Assembly: GCA_017620015.1 (NCBI GenBank) | Contig: JAFZRE010000015.1 | Location: forward strand, 186,001 to 250,000 | Source: Bacteroidales bacterium | GTDB taxonomy: Bacteria; Bacteroidota; Bacteroidia; Bacteroidales; ML635J-15 | Direction of reading: 5' to 3' | Length of the DNA: 64,000 bases | In this document: one piece after another, positions 17,126 to 25,890 of the stretch | Numbering within the stretch: position 1 is the stretch's first letter | How the letters are laid out: the number at the start of each line of letters is the position of its first letter | The notes under the pieces: generated by a model | Told to the model about the DNA's origin: nothing | Databases searched by the model: none | Seen by the model: only the letters and a program-made list of their open reading frames with translations | Position numbers and translations under genes: made by a program

Positions 17126-18238
17126 TTATCGCGCAAAGCATTGCGCGACTACATCTGTTCCTTCTCTCACAAATCCTGCACCCTTGGCAATAATCACATC
17201 GCCAGCATTCAGACCATCTGTCACAACATACGACTTGCCATCGGTCTGTTTTTCGACCCTAATCATTGCCGAAACTGCCTTGCCATCAACTACTTTCATG
17301 ACATATACCTTATCCTGTATGTCGTAGGTGGCTTCCTGCGGAATAACAATGGCATTGTGAAGTTCGGTAGGCATAACGATTTTGCCAGAGCCACCGCTCA
17401 GCAACATTCCACCACTATTGTCGAAAATGGCACAGACAGAAACTGCACCTGTACGCTCGTCAATTACTCCGCTAATGCTTTCGACACGACCTGTCTGCTC
17501 GTAGAACTTGCCGTTTGGAAGCATCAGTTTCAGTTCTGGCATATTTTTTACCGCTTCGGCAAGGCTCTTGTATTCGGAAATATATTCCATCACCATGTTT
17601 TCGCTCATCGAAAAATATACGCGCATCCGCTGGTTGTCGGCAACTACGGTCAGGCCGTCCTGCGTAGTCGGACCGACAAGGTCGCCCTTACGATACGGAA
17701 TCCTGCCCACAACGCCATCCGAAGGACTACGGATTTCGGTATAACTCAGGTCATTGCTTGCCGATGTCAGTGTTGCTTTCGCTGCTGCAAGGTTAGCCTT
17801 TGCCACGCCAAGGTCACTTTCAGCAAGCGATAGTTCAAAATCGGAAATGACTTTCTTGTCATGCAAAGTCTTTTTGCCATTGTACTCAAGTTGTGTTTTG
17901 TCCAGTGCAGCTGTCATCATCTGCACATTGGCCTTTGCCGATTCCACTGCAGCACGATAAGTAGCATCGTCAATACGAAAAAGCAATTGACCAGACTTCA
18001 CATGGTCGCCTTCTTTCACATAAACGCCCTGTAAATAGCCTTCCACGCGTGGAATTATCCGTATATCCTGATTTCCCCTGATAGATGCCGGATATTCTGT
18101 ATTTATGGTATAATACTGAGTATCAACCGTTAGCAACTCGTAGTTTTCTGGCTCTGAAGATTCATCCTGCACTGTATCGTTGCAAGAACCAAACATCAAA
18201 AACAGAAATGCATATATTATTATATGTCTAAATTTCAT
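17126..18238 (-). CDS. RND efflux periplasmic adaptor (membrane fusion protein), lipoprotein
   Basis: 370 residues from the ATG at 18238. A lipoprotein signal is likely: hydrophobic stretch ending FLFLMFGSC with the Cys at residue 19. The barrel-sandwich half-motifs are recognisable (RGNQDIRIIPRVEGYLQGVYVKEG cut by the hairpin, and DGVVGRIPYRKGDLVG after it), with a coiled-coil hairpin between them. It links the inner-membrane pump with the outer-membrane channel. The last codons (AQCFAR) are encoded by a copy of the dispersed GCGCAA/TTGCGC palindrome, so the natural C-terminus may have been replaced. The divergent AraC gene is a likely regulator. Confidence 0.93.
   Translation of the reverse strand: MKFRHIIIYAFLFLMFGSCNDTVQDESSEPENYELLTVDTQYYTINTEYPASIRGNQDIRIIPRVEGYLQGVYVKEGDHVKSGQLLFRIDDATYRAAVESAKANVQMMTAALDKTQLEYNGKKTLHDKKVISDFELSLAESDLGVAKANLAAAKATLTSASNDLSYTEIRSPSDGVVGRIPYRKGDLVGPTTQDGLTVVADNQRMRVYFSMSENMVMEYISEYKSLAEAVKNMPELKLMLPNGKFYEQTGRVESISGVIDERTGAVSVCAIFDNSGGMLLSGGSGKIVMPTELHNAIVIPQEATYDIQDKVYVMKVVDGKAVSAMIRVEKQTDGKSYVVTDGLNAGDVIIAKGAGFVREGTDVVAQCFAR
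17129..17148. repeat. Dispersed palindrome copy overlapping the adaptor gene end
   Basis: TCGCGCAAAGCATTGCGCGA, an 8-bp stem with a central AGCA. Same family as copies near 24001, 25748, 39106, 40437, 40559 and 56127. It covers the stop region of the adaptor gene and supplies its final codons. Confidence 0.6.
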
Positions 18239-18264
18239 CTTGAATGGCAATATCATTTCCGTTG

Positions 18265-18272
18265 CAAAAATA
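18265..18272 (-). promoter_or_regulatory. -7 box for the RND efflux operon
   Basis: Minus strand TATTTTTG, 26 bases before the adaptor start. It lies in the 157-base divergent space shared with the AraC-type gene. Confidence 0.5.
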
Positions 18273-18359
18273 GATTCCACAACAAGAGGCAATGTGTATG
18301 AAAAGAACCCATTATTGTATATTTTAGGAACTAAACGAAAAACATTGCTGAATTTGTTG

Positions 18360-18367
18360 TAATTTTG
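18360..18367 (+). promoter_or_regulatory. -7 box for the AraC-type regulator gene
   Basis: TAATTTTG fits TAnnTTTG, 28 bases before the ATG at 18396. Confidence 0.5.
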
Positions 18368-18395
18368 TCATCGACAATAAAAAAGCGTTTTGCGT

Positions 18396-19214
18396 ATGAA
18401 TAACTGCGCCATCTTCAACTACAACCACTCGTCCGAAATCGTAAAGACCGACCTTTACGAATCATGGATATGCCGCATAAACAAAGGGAAAGCCAAGGTA
18501 GTTTTTGAACAGAAGGAATACAAAGTGTCTGCAGATACGATTTTTTTTGTTCAGGAAGGTGCTACATTCAAAGTATTATCGTCATCGCGCGATATGCAGA
18601 TGGAAGTCCTTGTCTTCAAAGAGGCGCTAATGAATGTCGTCTATTCGCTGTGCGGAGCCGAAGCGGATTTCGGAGAACTAGAAACCATGTTTTGGTCAGA
18701 CAAAAACATTGACGAGCAATACGGCCGAATTATGGCAATGGACTACGAACTTCTGAAAGTCGCTGTTCAAAACACAAACCTCATCGCCCACAACAAGATG
18801 ATTATGACTGGTCTTGTACATCTGCTGATAACCTTATACAATGCGGCTGGTGTTTCTTCCGAAACGAAGCAAGGAAACAATAGCAAGCGTTCGCGTATGC
18901 TTCTGAACCATTTCTTTGAATTGGTCGGCGAAAATGTAATGATGGGACAACGGGATGTTTCATTCTATGCTAAAAAACTTTGCATATCGGAGCGCTATCT
19001 TTCCAAATTATGCAAGGCAGAAACTGGTAAAACTCCGAAGATTCTAATAAATCAGTCGCTTATTGGCGAAATCAAGAACGCACTGCTAACCACCGAAATG
19101 TCGCACCAGCAGATTGCCGACCGCTTTGGGTTCCCCGACCAATCGGCATTCGGACAGTTTTTCAAACGACAGGAAGGAATTTCACCATCGGAGTTTAGAA
19201 AGAAGTACAAGTAG
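18396..19214 (+). CDS. AraC-family transcriptional regulator
   Basis: 272 residues from the ATG at 18396; a TTG two codons upstream is possible. The N-terminal half (about 1-165) is a cupin-like sensor region. The C-terminal half carries the two helix-turn-helix units of AraC/XylS proteins: VSFYAKKLCISERYLSKLCK near residue 191, and HQQIADRFGFPDQSAFGQFF followed by KRQEGISPSEFRKKYK. It is transcribed away from the RND operon across a short shared region, the usual arrangement for a local activator or repressor of such pumps. The effector is unknown. Confidence 0.9.
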   Translation: MNNCAIFNYNHSSEIVKTDLYESWICRINKGKAKVVFEQKEYKVSADTIFFVQEGATFKVLSSSRDMQMEVLVFKEALMNVVYSLCGAEADFGELETMFWSDKNIDEQYGRIMAMDYELLKVAVQNTNLIAHNKMIMTGLVHLLITLYNAAGVSSETKQGNNSKRSRMLLNHFFELVGENVMMGQRDVSFYAKKLCISERYLSKLCKAETGKTPKILINQSLIGEIKNALLTTEMSHQQIADRFGFPDQSAFGQFFKRQEGISPSEFRKKYK

Positions 19215-19312
19215 GGAACGCAAAGCATTGCATCCATACAAACAACGAACACAATATTTTGCGTCTCAACCCAGAAACCCAGAAACTTAGAAACCTAGAA
19301 ACTTAGAAACCT
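19215..19312. repeat. Intergenic repeats: palindrome relic and 8-bp-period AGAAA array
   Basis: GAACGCAAAGCATTGCATCC near 19217 is a decayed copy of the dispersed palindrome. At 19268-19312 five 8-bp units follow (CCCAGAAA, CCCAGAAA, CTTAGAAA, CCTAGAAA, CTTAGAAA). No gene. Lies between the convergent AraC and mnmA genes. Confidence 0.65.
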
Positions 19313-20386
19313 TTATTGTATCACTCCTCCTGCCACAACATCATCGCCTTCATACAGAACTGCCGACTGACCAGGCGTTGCAGCAGAAACCGGTTCGGCA
19401 AAACGGATACACAACTTATCACCTTCTTGCCTTGCTTCACATTCCACACCTCGGCTATTGTAGCGAATCTTGCATTCCAACTTCATCGGAGAATACAAAT
19501 TTTCGTATTTCATAAAATTAAGGTCACTGACAACAATCTCCGAGCGCATCAAATCCTCGCGTTCGCCAAGAGTTACGGTATTCTTTTCGGGATTTATCTC
19601 TGTGACAAACACGGGATGCCCAACCGCTACATTCAAGCCTTTGCGCTGACCTATAGTATAAAATGGAAAACCTTTATGCTTGCCTAGAACCTTTCCATCG
19701 GTAGAAATAATGTCGCCCTCCCCTATTTTTTCATCAATATCGGGAACCTGTGTGCGAAGGAAATTGCGGTAATCGTCATCGGGGACAAAGCAAATTTCTT
19801 GGCTTTCTCGTTTTTTTACCAATGCCTTGAAACCTTTTTCATCGGCTATTGCACGGATTTGGTCCTTTGTATATTCGCCAAGCGGGAAAACTGTCCTAGC
19901 CAGATTTTCCTGCGACAAGCGCCAAAGAAAATATGTCTGGTCCTTGCTCAAATCGATGCCCTTGCGCAGAAAATACCGTCCATTTTCGTGCATAATGCGT
20001 GCATAGTGGCCAGTTGCGATGTATTCACAGCCGAATTCATCGGCTTTCTGCAACATGATTCCCCACTTTATCTCGCGGTTGCATACCACACAGGGATTTG
20101 GCGTGCGTCCATGAAGGTATTCGGAAACGAAATTGCTGATTACAGTCTCTGCAAAACGCTCGCGGAAATCAACAATATGGTGGTCGATTCCCAACGACTG
20201 CGCAAAACGCTTGGCTTCCATTATGCTCTCGATGGTACAGCAACCTTTCTCGCGGGCAATACACGATTCCTTCATCGAATCGTAGGTACGGAAAGTGGCG
20301 CCCACAATTTCGTACTTGTCGAGCAACATAAGCGCCGACACCGAACTGTCGATGCCACCACTCATTGCAAGGAGAAGCTTTTTCAT
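19313..20386 (-). CDS. mnmA: tRNA-specific 2-thiouridylase MnmA
   Basis: 357 residues, the usual length. The PP-loop MSGGIDSSVSALML binds ATP. NPCVVCNREIKWG holds the first catalytic cysteine, ATGHYAR follows, and ESQEICFVPDDDY holds the second. It makes 2-thiouridine at U34 of tRNAs for Lys, Glu and Gln. It is the last gene of a four-gene minus-strand run, 12 bases after the MORN-repeat gene. Confidence 0.97.
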   Translation of the reverse strand: MKKLLLAMSGGIDSSVSALMLLDKYEIVGATFRTYDSMKESCIAREKGCCTIESIMEAKRFAQSLGIDHHIVDFRERFAETVISNFVSEYLHGRTPNPCVVCNREIKWGIMLQKADEFGCEYIATGHYARIMHENGRYFLRKGIDLSKDQTYFLWRLSQENLARTVFPLGEYTKDQIRAIADEKGFKALVKKRESQEICFVPDDDYRNFLRTQVPDIDEKIGEGDIISTDGKVLGKHKGFPFYTIGQRKGLNVAVGHPVFVTEINPEKNTVTLGEREDLMRSEIVVSDLNFMKYENLYSPMKLECKIRYNSRGVECEARQEGDKLCIRFAEPVSAATPGQSAVLYEGDDVVAGGVIQ

Positions 20387-20398
20387 CTCAGCACAGAT

Positions 20399-21328
20399 TT
20401 ATTTCTTCGACTTCTTGCCAGAATTACTTTGCTTTGTTGAAGATGGCGCATCTTTTGTGTTTGATGGAGAATTGCCATAATCTACATTCGAATTGTGGCG
20501 GAAAAATTCCATCGGGTCGTCAAGGTAATCCTCGGGACGCATAAACTGGTCCTGATGCTCCTTTGCCCATTCGGCCTTTCTACGCCATTCTTCCATCTGC
20601 TCCTTTTCCTTATCGGAATGACCGTGCTTATAAACAACCGTTTCGCCCGACTTGTCAGTACGGTAATCTTTCCATTCGCCTTCCTTTTCACCATACAAAT
20701 AATCGCCTTCCTCTTCAAGGCTTCCGTCGGGAGCATAAATCTTCCAATGTCCGTGACGCGCGCCATCCTTGTAGAAACCGTCCTCGTGCATATTTCCGTT
20801 ATCGAAATAGTACTTGTAGTAGCCGTTGCGTGTTCCGTTGGCATACATACAATCAAGGACAAGCTTAGTCGTGTTCGGATAATACATCTTCACATTGCCC
20901 TCGGCCTGACCATGAACATAATTGATGACAGCAATAAGCTTACCCGATTCGTTATACATAAGCCACTCGCCATGACGCTTGGTTTCCTCGTCGTAACCAC
21001 CAGTAGCAGCAGTTGCACCGCTTTCCCAGAACATCTCAACCTTCGACGAATGGTCGTCGTTGTAAACAAGAATTGACTTTTTCTTGCCGTTCTCGTAATA
21101 ATACTTGAATGTTCCAGAAGGTATGTCGTTGGTGAAAAAGCCTTCGTAGCGCACATTGCCGTTACTGTATTTCTTTATCCACTTGCCCTGCTTCTTCTTG
21201 TTGATGTCGATGTAGTTTATAACCGAACCATCGGCCTGTCTTTCGCCAATGACCTGCGCATTGCCAGAAAACGAAACAAACGAAAGCGCCGCAGCAACGA
21301 CCAATATCTTTATTGCGATTAATCTCAT
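20399..21328 (-). CDS. Exported MORN-repeat (YwqK-like) protein
   Basis: 309 residues with a type I signal peptide (cleavage likely after SFSGNAQ, about residue 24). The body is a series of about eight MORN-like repeats of the form YxNGxxxxEGxYxxGxxxGxWxxY, for example NGNVRYEGFFTNDIPSGTFK and DGSLEEEGDYLYGEKEGEWK. The C-terminal 70 residues are polar and low in complexity. Bacteroidetes carry many such proteins, often labelled YwqK antitoxin-like, though no toxin is present here. The function is unknown. It overlaps the upstream FG-GAP gene by four bases. Confidence 0.8.
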   Translation of the reverse strand: MRLIAIKILVVAAALSFVSFSGNAQVIGERQADGSVINYIDINKKKQGKWIKKYSNGNVRYEGFFTNDIPSGTFKYYYENGKKKSILVYNDDHSSKVEMFWESGATAATGGYDEETKRHGEWLMYNESGKLIAVINYVHGQAEGNVKMYYPNTTKLVLDCMYANGTRNGYYKYYFDNGNMHEDGFYKDGARHGHWKIYAPDGSLEEEGDYLYGEKEGEWKDYRTDKSGETVVYKHGHSDKEKEQMEEWRRKAEWAKEHQDQFMRPEDYLDDPMEFFRHNSNVDYGNSPSNTKDAPSSTKQSNSGKKSKK

Positions 21329-23055
21329 AACTTTACGAATTTTACAGTTTGTACCTTATTATTAATTATACGACAAAAATAAACGCCCGGTTTCAAATCC
21401 GACACATCTATATTGCATTTTTCCGAACAACCGACGTATGAAAACATCGTTTTGCCCGACAAATCAACTATTTGCAAATCTGATGCCACATTAGTTTCCA
21501 CCGAAATCATATCACGGGCAGGGTTCGGATACAAAATAATTTCAGGAGAAGAAACATCATCAACCGCGGCATCACGAGAAAACGGCGTTACAAAACCGCA
21601 CCTGTCGTTACGCCCCTTGTAAGTGCCATACATATAATCGGGATTATAGTCGTAGTCGGTCTCGAAAACACTTACATGAATGGAATCTGCTCCCTCGCCC
21701 ATCTGGTCATAAGACTGCACAACAAGGTCTAGTTTGCCGTTGCCGTTGACATCGCCAAGATTGACGGCACTCATAAATGAAAGTCCTTGAATTCGCAAAG
21801 GCGATTCGTCCGTTTCGTGGAAATCGGACAAGTCGGGATTAGCCTCAAAGATATGCACATAGCCTACACCATTTGCATCGCCAGAAATCGAAGTGCCGAA
21901 AATGTAAATTTTCTCCAAATCATTGGAATACATATAGGTAGTAACACCTTCGCTACCGCCTTCGTCCATAATTGTGCGAGAAAAAGGAAATCCGCTTATA
22001 TAACTTCCATCGGGATGCATTGCGTGTATAGCGGCATCCGATTCTCGCTGCGTAAACATATAGAAATCAAAATCTTCGCCAAGTCCGCCAACCGTCGGTG
22101 CTGTATATGTCCACGCATTGGAAGCCGTCGGTACTGGCCAACCTTCGCTGAACTGTCCATTAGTTTCGAGCGAGTAGAAAATCGGTGCATCGCCGTGGCT
22201 AGCACCAACAAAGAGCGTCTTTTCAGCAGTATGGCAAATCAACGGCGACTGGTACGAAAACTTAACATTGTCGTCCTGCACGGGAAAACCGTCAAGCACA
22301 TTGCCATTAAGATCAAATGCATAAATTGCAGCCGTGGTATTCAGCACAATAACGCTATCAACCATTTGTCCCGACTTGCTGTCGTAGCCTACCGATGGAG
22401 TAACAGCAAAGCGTCCTGTTACATTCTTCGGGAAACCGCTACGTACCGAACCATCAGGTTCATATACATACAATTTGCTCTGCGACGAACCGAACTTTGC
22501 AACAATAATCTCCATCTGTTTGTCCCCATCAAAATCTGCGATAACAGGACTACCAATAATTATTTGCGTACTTGAATACGACTTCGGAAAACCCTCGCGG
22601 ATGTTACCATCCTTGTCGAAAATGTAGAAATACGAAGTGCTTGTCCCTGCTGGTGCCCGCGTGTACATCAGGATTTCCAAGTTGCCATCGTTGTCGATAT
22701 CGGCACACGAAGGCGGATAGTAGGCAACGCCCTGCAAATCGGTACGCCAAAGGCAAGTTCCGTCGCCTTTGTATGCATATATTGCAGTGTCAGCTCCAAA
22801 AATAATCTCGTCGGTGCCATTGCCGTCCAAATCGGCAAGACACAAGCCACGGGCATTCATATAGTACTCATCTTTTGAAAATGCCTTAGGCCAGCCAGCC
22901 ATCTGCTGCGAACGCGACTTTTCGGCAACGACAGAAATGTCACTCGATTTCAAAAGCACAGATTCGCCCGCACCAGTACACACTGCATTATACATCTGGG
23001 CATTGGCAAAAACCGACATACCCAAAATCAAAACGAACAGCAAAAAATGTTTCAT
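21325..23055 (-). CDS. T9SS-exported FG-GAP/VCBS beta-propeller protein
   Basis: 576 residues from the ATG at 23055 (MKHFLLFVLILGMSVFANAQ, signal peptide); the longer frame to 23220 runs through the stress-protein end. The mature part has several FG-GAP/VCBS-like blades with calcium-type DxDxNG loops: ADLDGNGTDEIIFG, ADIDNDGNLEI, ADFDGDKQMEIIVA and GDVNGNGKLDLVVQ. The last 80 residues form a type A T9SS sorting domain (LYPNPARDMISVE ... GVYFCRIINNKVQTVKFVKL). Expected to be secreted or surface-attached. Co-transcribed between the stress protein and the MORN protein. Confidence 0.88.
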   Translation of the reverse strand: MKHFLLFVLILGMSVFANAQMYNAVCTGAGESVLLKSSDISVVAEKSRSQQMAGWPKAFSKDEYYMNARGLCLADLDGNGTDEIIFGADTAIYAYKGDGTCLWRTDLQGVAYYPPSCADIDNDGNLEILMYTRAPAGTSTSYFYIFDKDGNIREGFPKSYSSTQIIIGSPVIADFDGDKQMEIIVAKFGSSQSKLYVYEPDGSVRSGFPKNVTGRFAVTPSVGYDSKSGQMVDSVIVLNTTAAIYAFDLNGNVLDGFPVQDDNVKFSYQSPLICHTAEKTLFVGASHGDAPIFYSLETNGQFSEGWPVPTASNAWTYTAPTVGGLGEDFDFYMFTQRESDAAIHAMHPDGSYISGFPFSRTIMDEGGSEGVTTYMYSNDLEKIYIFGTSISGDANGVGYVHIFEANPDLSDFHETDESPLRIQGLSFMSAVNLGDVNGNGKLDLVVQSYDQMGEGADSIHVSVFETDYDYNPDYMYGTYKGRNDRCGFVTPFSRDAAVDDVSSPEIILYPNPARDMISVETNVASDLQIVDLSGKTMFSYVGCSEKCNIDVSDLKPGVYFCRIINNKVQTVKFVKL

Positions 23056-23069
23056 ATCGTCGCAATTAG

Positions 23070-23912
23070 TTAAATACAAGGCACATACAAATCCTTTTTC
23101 GGATTTACGCACAACACCGGAATTCCTTTCTCGTTGGCAATAATCTTGGCTTCGGGAAAACCGAAAATTTTGTGCCACAGCCGTTCCTCCTTGGTGGTTG
23201 TGATTACAATCAGCTTGCATTCGTTGTTTGATGCATAATCAACAGCCTGCTGGTCGATGCTCTTGCGTTCGCCAAGAACTATACGATTGTAAACCAACTC
23301 GTAACGATCGAAAAACTTTGTACAGAACTGCAGGTTGTTTGCAAGCCGTCCGTCGTCTGTTTTCTTGTGGACAATGTCGATAACCTGCTCCAGATGCTTT
23401 GCAAAATAAGTCACCCAGCCGGTCTTTTCCTTCATTTCCTTGGCAACATCCATTGGAAGCACAATCTTGTTGCCATAGCTCGGATAAGGAGTATTTTTCT
23501 GAATTACAAAATATGGAATTCTAGCCTTGCGGATAATCTTCACAGCCGAAGTCCCCGAAAGGAACTGCAAATCGTCCTTGCCGTGAGTTCCCAACACGAT
23601 AAGGTATGCATCTATGCGCTCGGCAGTGGAATTGATTATTGTACATGTACAGCCTTCCTCCACATAATACTCAGCATTTACGCCGTGGTCCTTCTTTATG
23701 GTTTCGCAATATTCGGCAAGAGCCTCCTTTGCATCATATTCTGCTGTATTTTTCGGGAAATAAGTGTATGTATTCTCGTTTATCACATGCAGCAGAAGCA
23801 GTTCCATCTTGAACTTTTCGGCGAAATACACGCCCCACTGCACACTTCGTTCTCCCACCGCTGTAAAATCGGTATAGACCAAAATCTTTCTAATCTGCTG
23901 TTGTTCTTCCAT
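23070..23912 (-). CDS. Universal stress protein (tandem UspA domains)
   Basis: 280 residues with two UspA-like halves. The first starts IRKILVYTDFTAVGERSVQW and holds the ATP-loop pattern VLGTHGKDDLQFLSGTSAVK. The second half (about 150-280) has a degraded loop (ITTTKEERLWHKIFGFPEAK). Cytoplasmic. Heads the run Usp, FG-GAP, MORN, mnmA with spacings of 14, -4 and 12 bases. Confidence 0.87.
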   Translation of the reverse strand: MEEQQQIRKILVYTDFTAVGERSVQWGVYFAEKFKMELLLLHVINENTYTYFPKNTAEYDAKEALAEYCETIKKDHGVNAEYYVEEGCTCTIINSTAERIDAYLIVLGTHGKDDLQFLSGTSAVKIIRKARIPYFVIQKNTPYPSYGNKIVLPMDVAKEMKEKTGWVTYFAKHLEQVIDIVHKKTDDGRLANNLQFCTKFFDRYELVYNRIVLGERKSIDQQAVDYASNNECKLIVITTTKEERLWHKIFGFPEAKIIANEKGIPVLCVNPKKDLYVPCI

Positions 23913-24000
23913 ATCAAATCAGTAACTGACTGCGAAAATAAATGTTTTTTAGGTACGGAAGACAAGACGGAAACAAAAGTTGTTAACATATATATAATAG

Positions 24001-24020
24001 AGACGTTGCACACAACGTCT
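24001..24020. repeat. Dispersed palindrome copy
   Basis: AGACGTTGCACACAACGTCT, an 8-bp perfect stem, followed by CTACAAA as in several other copies. It ends at the Nudix stop and could act as its terminator. Confidence 0.6.
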
Positions 24021-24629
24021 CTACAAATTATTGTATCCCTCCACCACCATCCTTATATTCCCATAAGTATTCTTCAGCACCTCTCCTATCTCGTTTTGGG
24101 CAATCCACTTCACTTCCGAAATATCCTCTTCAGTCTGCGGTTTGGTCGCGCCGCTGCCAACATATCTCATTCTGAACCAATGCGTAACCTTTAGAGCATA
24201 ACCTTCTTTGAAAGGGTAGATGTGATAGGTGGTTGTCAGTTCGCCATCGTTCTGCAAGTCGGCAATGTCAAGTCCGCATTCCTCGCTGACCTCACGCACA
24301 GCACACTGGGCAAGCGTTTCGCCAGCTTCGAGCCAGCCTTTTGGCAAATCCCAGCGACCAGAGCGGAAAATGAAGAGCATCCTACCCTGCTTGTCCGTCA
24401 CTCGACCGCCCCCAGCCTCTATCACGGTGAAAACTTTTTTCAACAGGCACAAGGCAGCATCGTCCGAAGCCCCTAATATCACAAGGTTGTAGTCGGCGGA
24501 TGAGTTCAAAAAAAGTTTTATTGCCGATTCGGTATTATCATCAAAATGTAATATCTTTGCCGATTGAATATCGGACGAAGCATCCTCGTTGAATGCCAAA
24601 ATCCGGTCGTTATAGAATATTTTTATCAT
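24021..24629 (-). CDS. Nudix hydrolase
   Basis: 202 residues from the ATG at 24629. The full Nudix box is seen: GWLEAGETLAQCAVREVSEE followed by CGL (Gx5Ex7REUxEExGU). RSGRWDLPKGW precedes it. A roughly 70-residue N-terminal region before the Nudix fold is typical of a Bacteroidetes subgroup. The substrate, a nucleoside diphosphate derivative, is unknown. It is divergent from pyrE with only 12 bases between start codons, so the pyrE promoter must lie inside this coding sequence. The further upstream frame to 24950 is pyrE antisense and rejected. Confidence 0.9.
   Translation of the reverse strand: MIKIFYNDRILAFNEDASSDIQSAKILHFDDNTESAIKLFLNSSADYNLVILGASDDAALCLLKKVFTVIEAGGGRVTDKQGRMLFIFRSGRWDLPKGWLEAGETLAQCAVREVSEECGLDIADLQNDGELTTTYHIYPFKEGYALKVTHWFRMRYVGSGATKPQTEEDISEVKWIAQNEIGEVLKNTYGNIRMVVEGYNNL
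24552..24559 (+). promoter_or_regulatory. -7 box for pyrE, inside the Nudix coding region
   Basis: TATCTTTG on the plus strand, 82 bases before the pyrE ATG. It lies within the first 26 codons of the oppositely oriented Nudix gene. Confidence 0.55.
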
Positions 24630-24641
24630 AAATTTAAAGTT

Positions 24642-25274
24642 ATGAACGCAATAGCCAAACAAGTAGCTGAAAAACTTTTGCAAATAAAAGCAATAAAACT
24701 TGAACCGACAAATCATTTCGTATGGGCTTCGGGATGGAATTCTCCAATCTACTGCGACAACCGCAAGGCTCTGTCCTACCCAGATGTACGCGACTTTGTA
24801 CGCGACTCTTTCATCGAGGTCATCAAGGAAAACTTTGGTGAATACGATGTCATCGCAGGTGTTGCAACCGGCGCAATTGCACAGGGAGCACTGGTAGCCG
24901 ACAAGTTGCACAAGCCTTTCGTATATGTACGCTCGCAAGCCAAGGACCACGGACTGGGCAACCTCATCGAAGGCGACCTCCCAGAAGGCAGCAAAGTGCT
25001 TGTAATTGAAGACCTTATCTCAACCGGCGGCAGCAGTCTGAACGCAGTAAAGGCTCTGCGCGAAGCAAAGTGCGAAGTGGTTGGTATGGCAGCAATTTTC
25101 ACCTATGGATTCCAGAAGTCGGTTGACGCTTTCAAGGAAGCCAATGTAAACCTCGTAACCCTCAGCAACTACAATGTGCTTGTTGAGCAGGCCAAGGAAA
25201 TCGGCTACATCAGCGAAAGCGACATCGAAGTGCTGAAGCAGTGGAGAACCAGCCCCGACACTTGGAAGAAATAA
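24642..25274 (+). CDS. pyrE: Orotate phosphoribosyltransferase
   Basis: 210 residues from the ATG at 24642 (MNAIAKQVAEKLLQIKAIKL). The PRPP-binding loop VLVIEDLISTGGSS is near residue 120. FVWASGWNSPIYCDNRKALS is the orotate-site region. It joins orotate to PRPP in pyrimidine synthesis. Followed after 13 bases by an SRPBCC-fold gene. Confidence 0.97.
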   Translation: MNAIAKQVAEKLLQIKAIKLEPTNHFVWASGWNSPIYCDNRKALSYPDVRDFVRDSFIEVIKENFGEYDVIAGVATGAIAQGALVADKLHKPFVYVRSQAKDHGLGNLIEGDLPEGSKVLVIEDLISTGGSSLNAVKALREAKCEVVGMAAIFTYGFQKSVDAFKEANVNLVTLSNYNVLVEQAKEIGYISESDIEVLKQWRTSPDTWKK

Positions 25275-25287
25275 ATCACATACAGCA

Positions 25288-25695
25288 ATGAAGCCACTAG
25301 AAGCAGTCAGCAAAGTTGTAAAAATCGGCAACAGCGACCAGCGTATTTTCGCCTATTGGAGCGACTTACGAAACATTCAGCGAATGATTCCGCCTGAAGC
25401 CGACGCCGAAATCAATGCCACCGAAGACACTTGCACCGTCACGGCAAAAGGCATGACTTTCGTGGTAAAAATTCTAGAAAAGGAAGAATACAAACTGATA
25501 AAACTCGGCACCGAAGAAGGCACAAAGATGGGATTCACGGCTTGGCTACAACTGAAGTCGCTCTCGGAATACGAAACCGCAGGACGCATTACAATCCATG
25601 CCGATGTTCCGCTGCTTATGCGCCCAATGCTGAAAGGCAAACTAGGCGAAGGAATAAACAGACTGGCTGATGCGCTGAAGATGATACCATACTAG
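25288..25695 (+). CDS. SRPBCC-fold small-ligand-binding protein
   Basis: 135 residues with the helix-grip layout: an N-terminal strand (EAVSKVVKIGNSDQRIFAYW), a curved sheet in the middle, and a long C-terminal helix (PMLKGKLGEGINRLADALKM). Cytoplasmic. It lies 13 bases behind pyrE and is likely co-transcribed, which hints at a role near nucleotide metabolism. No ligand can be assigned. Confidence 0.75.
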   Translation: MKPLEAVSKVVKIGNSDQRIFAYWSDLRNIQRMIPPEADAEINATEDTCTVTAKGMTFVVKILEKEEYKLIKLGTEEGTKMGFTAWLQLKSLSEYETAGRITIHADVPLLMRPMLKGKLGEGINRLADALKMIPY

Positions 25696-25890
25696 GGGCT
25701 TGAAGGCTAAAAGGCTAAAAGGCGAGAAGGCAGAAAGCCGTTTGTACAGACGCAATTCATTGCGTCTCATAAACGCCAAAGCCATTAAACATTAGTACTG
25801 TCGCGGCGCGCCACGACACAACAACAAGAAACTTAGAAACTGCGAAGCGAGAAACTTAGAAACCCAGAAACTTAGAAAACAACATACACA
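25696..25890. repeat. Intergenic repeats before purC
   Basis: Contains AGGCTAAAAGGC repeats, the dispersed palindrome AGACGCAATTCATTGCGTCT (25748-25767), a copy of the second palindrome TCGCGGCGCGCCACGACA (25801-25818), and an array of AGAAACTTAGAAAC units up to 25878. No clear -7 box for purC was found. Confidence 0.6.
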
